Of a stretch of 64,000 bases of DNA, positions 61,155 to 64,000 are shown piece by piece. The position numbers were made by a program, and so were the translations under genes. Source of the DNA: Glossina fuscipes (taxonomy: Eukaryota > Arthropoda > Insecta > Diptera > Glossinidae); NCBI RefSeq assembly GCF_014805625.2, contig NW_023998422.1, forward strand, positions 8,035,821-8,099,820, written 5' to 3'. A model generated the notes under the pieces. It was given only the letters and a program-made list of their open reading frames with translations. It searched no databases and was not told the DNA's origin. Numbering within the stretch: position 1 is the first letter of the stretch; the number at the start of each line of letters is the position of its first letter.

Positions 61155-61170
61155 CTCGCTCTCTGTCTCT
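61105..61170. repeat. (CT)n microsatellite
   Basis: About 23 perfect CT units then cgctctcgctctctgtct. One of the longest simple tracts in the window. Confidence 0.95.
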
Positions 61171-63104
61171 CCCTTTCGTCTACCTACCTTTCACTCTCTG
61201 CATTTCATATGAAAATTAACGCATATCAGTAATACATCTGTCGCGTGTACTTGAGCGTAGAGTCTGTCTTTGAGTTTCTCATCACTTGTTCTCTGTTGTA
61301 AGGAGAGCTCTACTCTATTTTAAATGGGTGGGTATAAAAGAAATTTTCAGAATTTTTTTGAAAATTCAGCGCCATAGCAGAGAGTTGCTGTTGGTGGTGT
61401 ATACTACGTGTGGGAATGTCTTTTAGGAAAATTTGTAATTTTTCCGCTTTGAAAAAATTTGCTGATATATACCTATATTAACTGACAACTATCAATTGAC
61501 TGATTGTCATAAGTATATCGCCATGTGCGTTTTTATGTGAAAAAAATAAAATCAAAATTCAGAATTCGCCAAAAGCAAAAGACAAGAAGAAAAACAAATG
61601 ATTTTTTTCATTGAAATTTTCAATTATTGCACCCACACCTTAAATTAAATTAAAATTTTTATGACTTTAACATGACATACAACAAAGTCGTGGTGATCTA
61701 AATTCATTCAATATATGTCATAATCAAAATATCATGATATAAATATTATATAAAAAGAATATTTACTCACATTTATATGTGTTTTGCGAGCAAAGCAAAT
61801 TAAAAGCAGGAGATGTGTGTTGAACATAATTTTTGCCGTTAATTAATACCGTTAAGTATTGGTTTTTCACAAAGCTAACCTGCTATGGCAGCGTAAACAA
61901 TCCATTTTATAATTAAAAAAAAAAGAAAGGGCCTGAGAAACATGGAGGCCCACCTTCTCCATTGGCATTCCAACCACTTCCTTTTAATTTCTTTCATGTA
62001 CCAAGCTACTTATGAGCGTTTCAATCAGCGACATTCGCGAAATATTGAAATTACTTGCAAAAAAAAAAGAAAAAACTCACATTCATGGCCATTACGCAAG
62101 CATTTACATCAATATTCGGTTGTTAAAGTTGTCTTCCTAAAGAATCAACTGAGCGCTTCATAGGAAAATGTGAATCGTTGTTTAATCATTTAGTAATGCC
62201 CCCGTGCGAACAGAAATCTGAAAGGTCGAAACGAACACGTGAACGATGCCAATGATCCAAATTAATTCTGTGGCGCTTTCAAAAGGAATTCAATTTCATG
62301 CGAAAGCAGATCCAAGTGCAAACACCCTTTAGAACCCTTAGTAAATGTATGAGAATTTTTTCGGACAACATGCGATCGTTTGCAACGACTCTAAAAGTGA
62401 AGAGAATGAAAACCGGATGTTGTTACTTTGCAAACCCTATTAAAGGTTACACTGTTTCTTTGGCACTAGGAAAATAAAAAGTTTTCTTCGACAAAGTAAT
62501 CGCAAAAGGAGCGAACAAAGCTGAAGTCAAGTTATCAAAAGTTGATCAATCATAACCCTGTGCGGGCTGAAAACACTTTTTTTTTCTATTCAATATTAAA
62601 AATGAATAGAAACGATATTGGAAATCGAGAGAATTGTTCTGTTATCCGCACAATATTATAATAAATTATATTATATTATATAAGATGAACTTTAAAAGGC
62701 ACGTACACAGGCAGGCAAGCAATTGATTGCAACAGGTTCTTTAAAAAAAAAAAAACAAAAAAGAAAGAAAAACATTCAAACATAAAAGTGGAAAGGAAAT
62801 CGCTGTAGGTTAAGCATTAAATATGTTAATCGTTATAAGATTTTTTTCATTGTTTAGTGAGCTTTTCATTTATTTATAATTCTCTTCTGTTTTTTATTTA
62901 TTTTTTTTTTTTCTATAATTTTTTAAGTAGGAGTGCTTTTCTGCGATTTATTGTTACTTATGCGCTTGTTGTTGTCTTGTCTCGTGTGCAGCATGACATT
63001 GTAAAAAATTTACAAAAAAAAAAAAAAAAAAAAAAAACGAAAACAAGTAGAAAAATACACAAAACGATGATATGCTAAAAAATTTGTTTTGTAGGCTGAT
63101 AATT

Positions 63105-63148
63105 TACATACATACATACATACATACATATACGCATATATATATATA
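63105..63148. repeat. (CATA)n/(TA)n microsatellite
   Basis: cata units running into a TA tract. Confidence 0.9.
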
Positions 63149-63844
63149 GAGACAAACACATGCATATTTATATTTAGGGTTTGTCAGGTTAACTTTAACA
63201 AGCAGCTTCTGTTCATTGGGAACTAACTGTTCGTGCGTAAGTAAGTGTATACTGCCTTTAGGTGTATGTGGTGTGAAGAGAAGTAACAGTATTTGTTTAA
63301 TTCTTACGGAAATATGAGATGTTTTTTATTTAGTAGGTGTAGAGGTAGAGGTATAGGTTATGTTAAGTAGTTGCAATTTTTTTTTTTTTTCTTTTTTTTT
63401 TCATTCTTTTGGGTCCACATAACGGTAAACATTAAATAGCACTTGAATAAAATCAACTTTAGATAAAAGCTAAAGTGTATGTTGCATTAAATATGGGTTA
63501 AGTGTTTTGAAAATGAAGAAAACATGCCATTAAGCATTTCTTAATAGAAAGATAGAATAATAGATAGATTTTTGTTTACCCGCAATTCTTCTTTTACTCT
63601 AATATAAAGTCTTCTTTCTTCCCCATAAACTTTTATATGTTCATCTGCATTATCAAGAAATCTGCATACATATCTAGTAACATTCCATTTTAAAATGATT
63701 TGACGACTTAACAAGTAAGAAAATTATATTCTGATCTCTCATTTTCTTTCTTTTTTACCCATCATCGGTCTCCTAAAAAAAAAAACACAAACAAAGCAAA
63801 CGAAATATATTTTCATGCTCTTTAGTATGAAGTGAACGCGGGAT

Positions 63845-64000
63845 GTTTTTTATTATTTTCAAAATAAAAGTTTTTTCGCATAGATTTTTGTGGGCGATGT
63901 AGGCGTGCCCTTGGAAAAGTTTATATCTTTTCCACATTCTTTTGCAAATTTGTAGGCGATATATTCTTTTTTGCCAGCTGGAGATATACCAAAGTTTGGC
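63845..64000 (-). repeat. dispersed repeat family A, copy cut by window end (A4)
   Basis: On the minus strand, matches the right part of A1 and A3: 'gtgcccttggaaaagtttat', 'ttgcaaatttgtaggcgata', and 'ttttcaaaataaaagttttt' next to cgcata. It continues beyond the window. Confidence 0.75.

Larger units (their letters stand above)
60360..63840. other. non-coding, no gene recognised
   Basis: Long (CT)n tract at 61105-61170, TA and CATA tracts, poly(A) at 63015-63037. Frames here are short or low complexity. A minus-strand frame at 60364-60720 weakly resembles the LINE C-terminal 'TGHC' region, see findings. Confidence 0.45.

Noticed and set aside
1..64000. tRNA genes, rRNA, CRISPR arrays, prokaryotic operons
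   Set aside because: No T-loop box B (ggttcgaatcc-type) with matching A box was seen, no spaced identical repeats, and composition is eukaryotic non-coding.

Overview
This is a eukaryotic, AT-rich, non-coding-dominated window, most likely from a higher fly (Diptera; a tephritid-like fruit fly is my best guess, by inference). The reasons are dense A/T homopolymer runs and TA/CT/CA microsatellites, mariner-type transposon relics, a dispersed repeat carrying pyrimidine-rich 'gtccgtctgtcc' blocks of the kind common in fly genomes, CTAAT-type branch points upstream of splice acceptors, and the absence of any compact gene array. A 10-base N run at 13528-13537 marks an assembly gap.

Only one stretch looks like an expressed protein-coding exon: a plus-strand 5' exon with an acceptor at 10851-10852, an AT-rich leader with a tiny upstream ORF, an ATG at 11112 and a donor at 11419. 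It encodes a Thr/Ser-rich N-terminus ending in a basic, ordered-looking motif with an RVxF-type tetrapeptide. No continuation exon is certain in the remaining 52 kb. The simplest reading is that most of the window is one very long intron, plus upstream intron or promoter sequence. Two sites support this: a near-perfect zero-length exon (recursive-splicing or ratchet site) at 21762/21763, about 10.3 kb after the donor, and a strong acceptor at 33308-33309 whose downstream frame matches the phase left by the first exon.

The rest is repeat landscape. From left to right: simple repeats (1-8 kb); minus-strand family A relic (8.1-8.9 kb); a 110-bp tandem duplication (9.6-9.9 kb); the coding exon (10.85-11.42 kb); a duplicated segment and a mariner transposase C-terminal fossil (14.9-15.6 kb); a GC-rich family C copy (17.2-17.6 kb); family A (18.9-19.8 kb); a 513-bp internally deleted mariner with both TIRs and TA duplications (20.75-21.26 kb); family B copies (24.8, 35.2, 45.2 and 55.7 kb); tandem duplications at 26 and 58 kb; a ~185-bp tandem array (29.7-30.6 kb); a LINE (R1-like) RT tail (37.4-38.3 kb); a 110-bp minisatellite (40.9-41.2 kb); more family A copies (43.8, 50.5, 53.4 and 63.8 kb); a second GC-rich family C copy (57.35-58.06 kb); and a possible LINE RNase H scrap (60.2 kb).

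I see no tRNA, rRNA, CRISPR or operon-like structure, and no intact gene cluster. The most interesting candidates are the ratchet site within the inferred long intron, the phase-compatible terminal exon, the 29.7-30.6 kb array and the two unrecognised dispersed families B and C.
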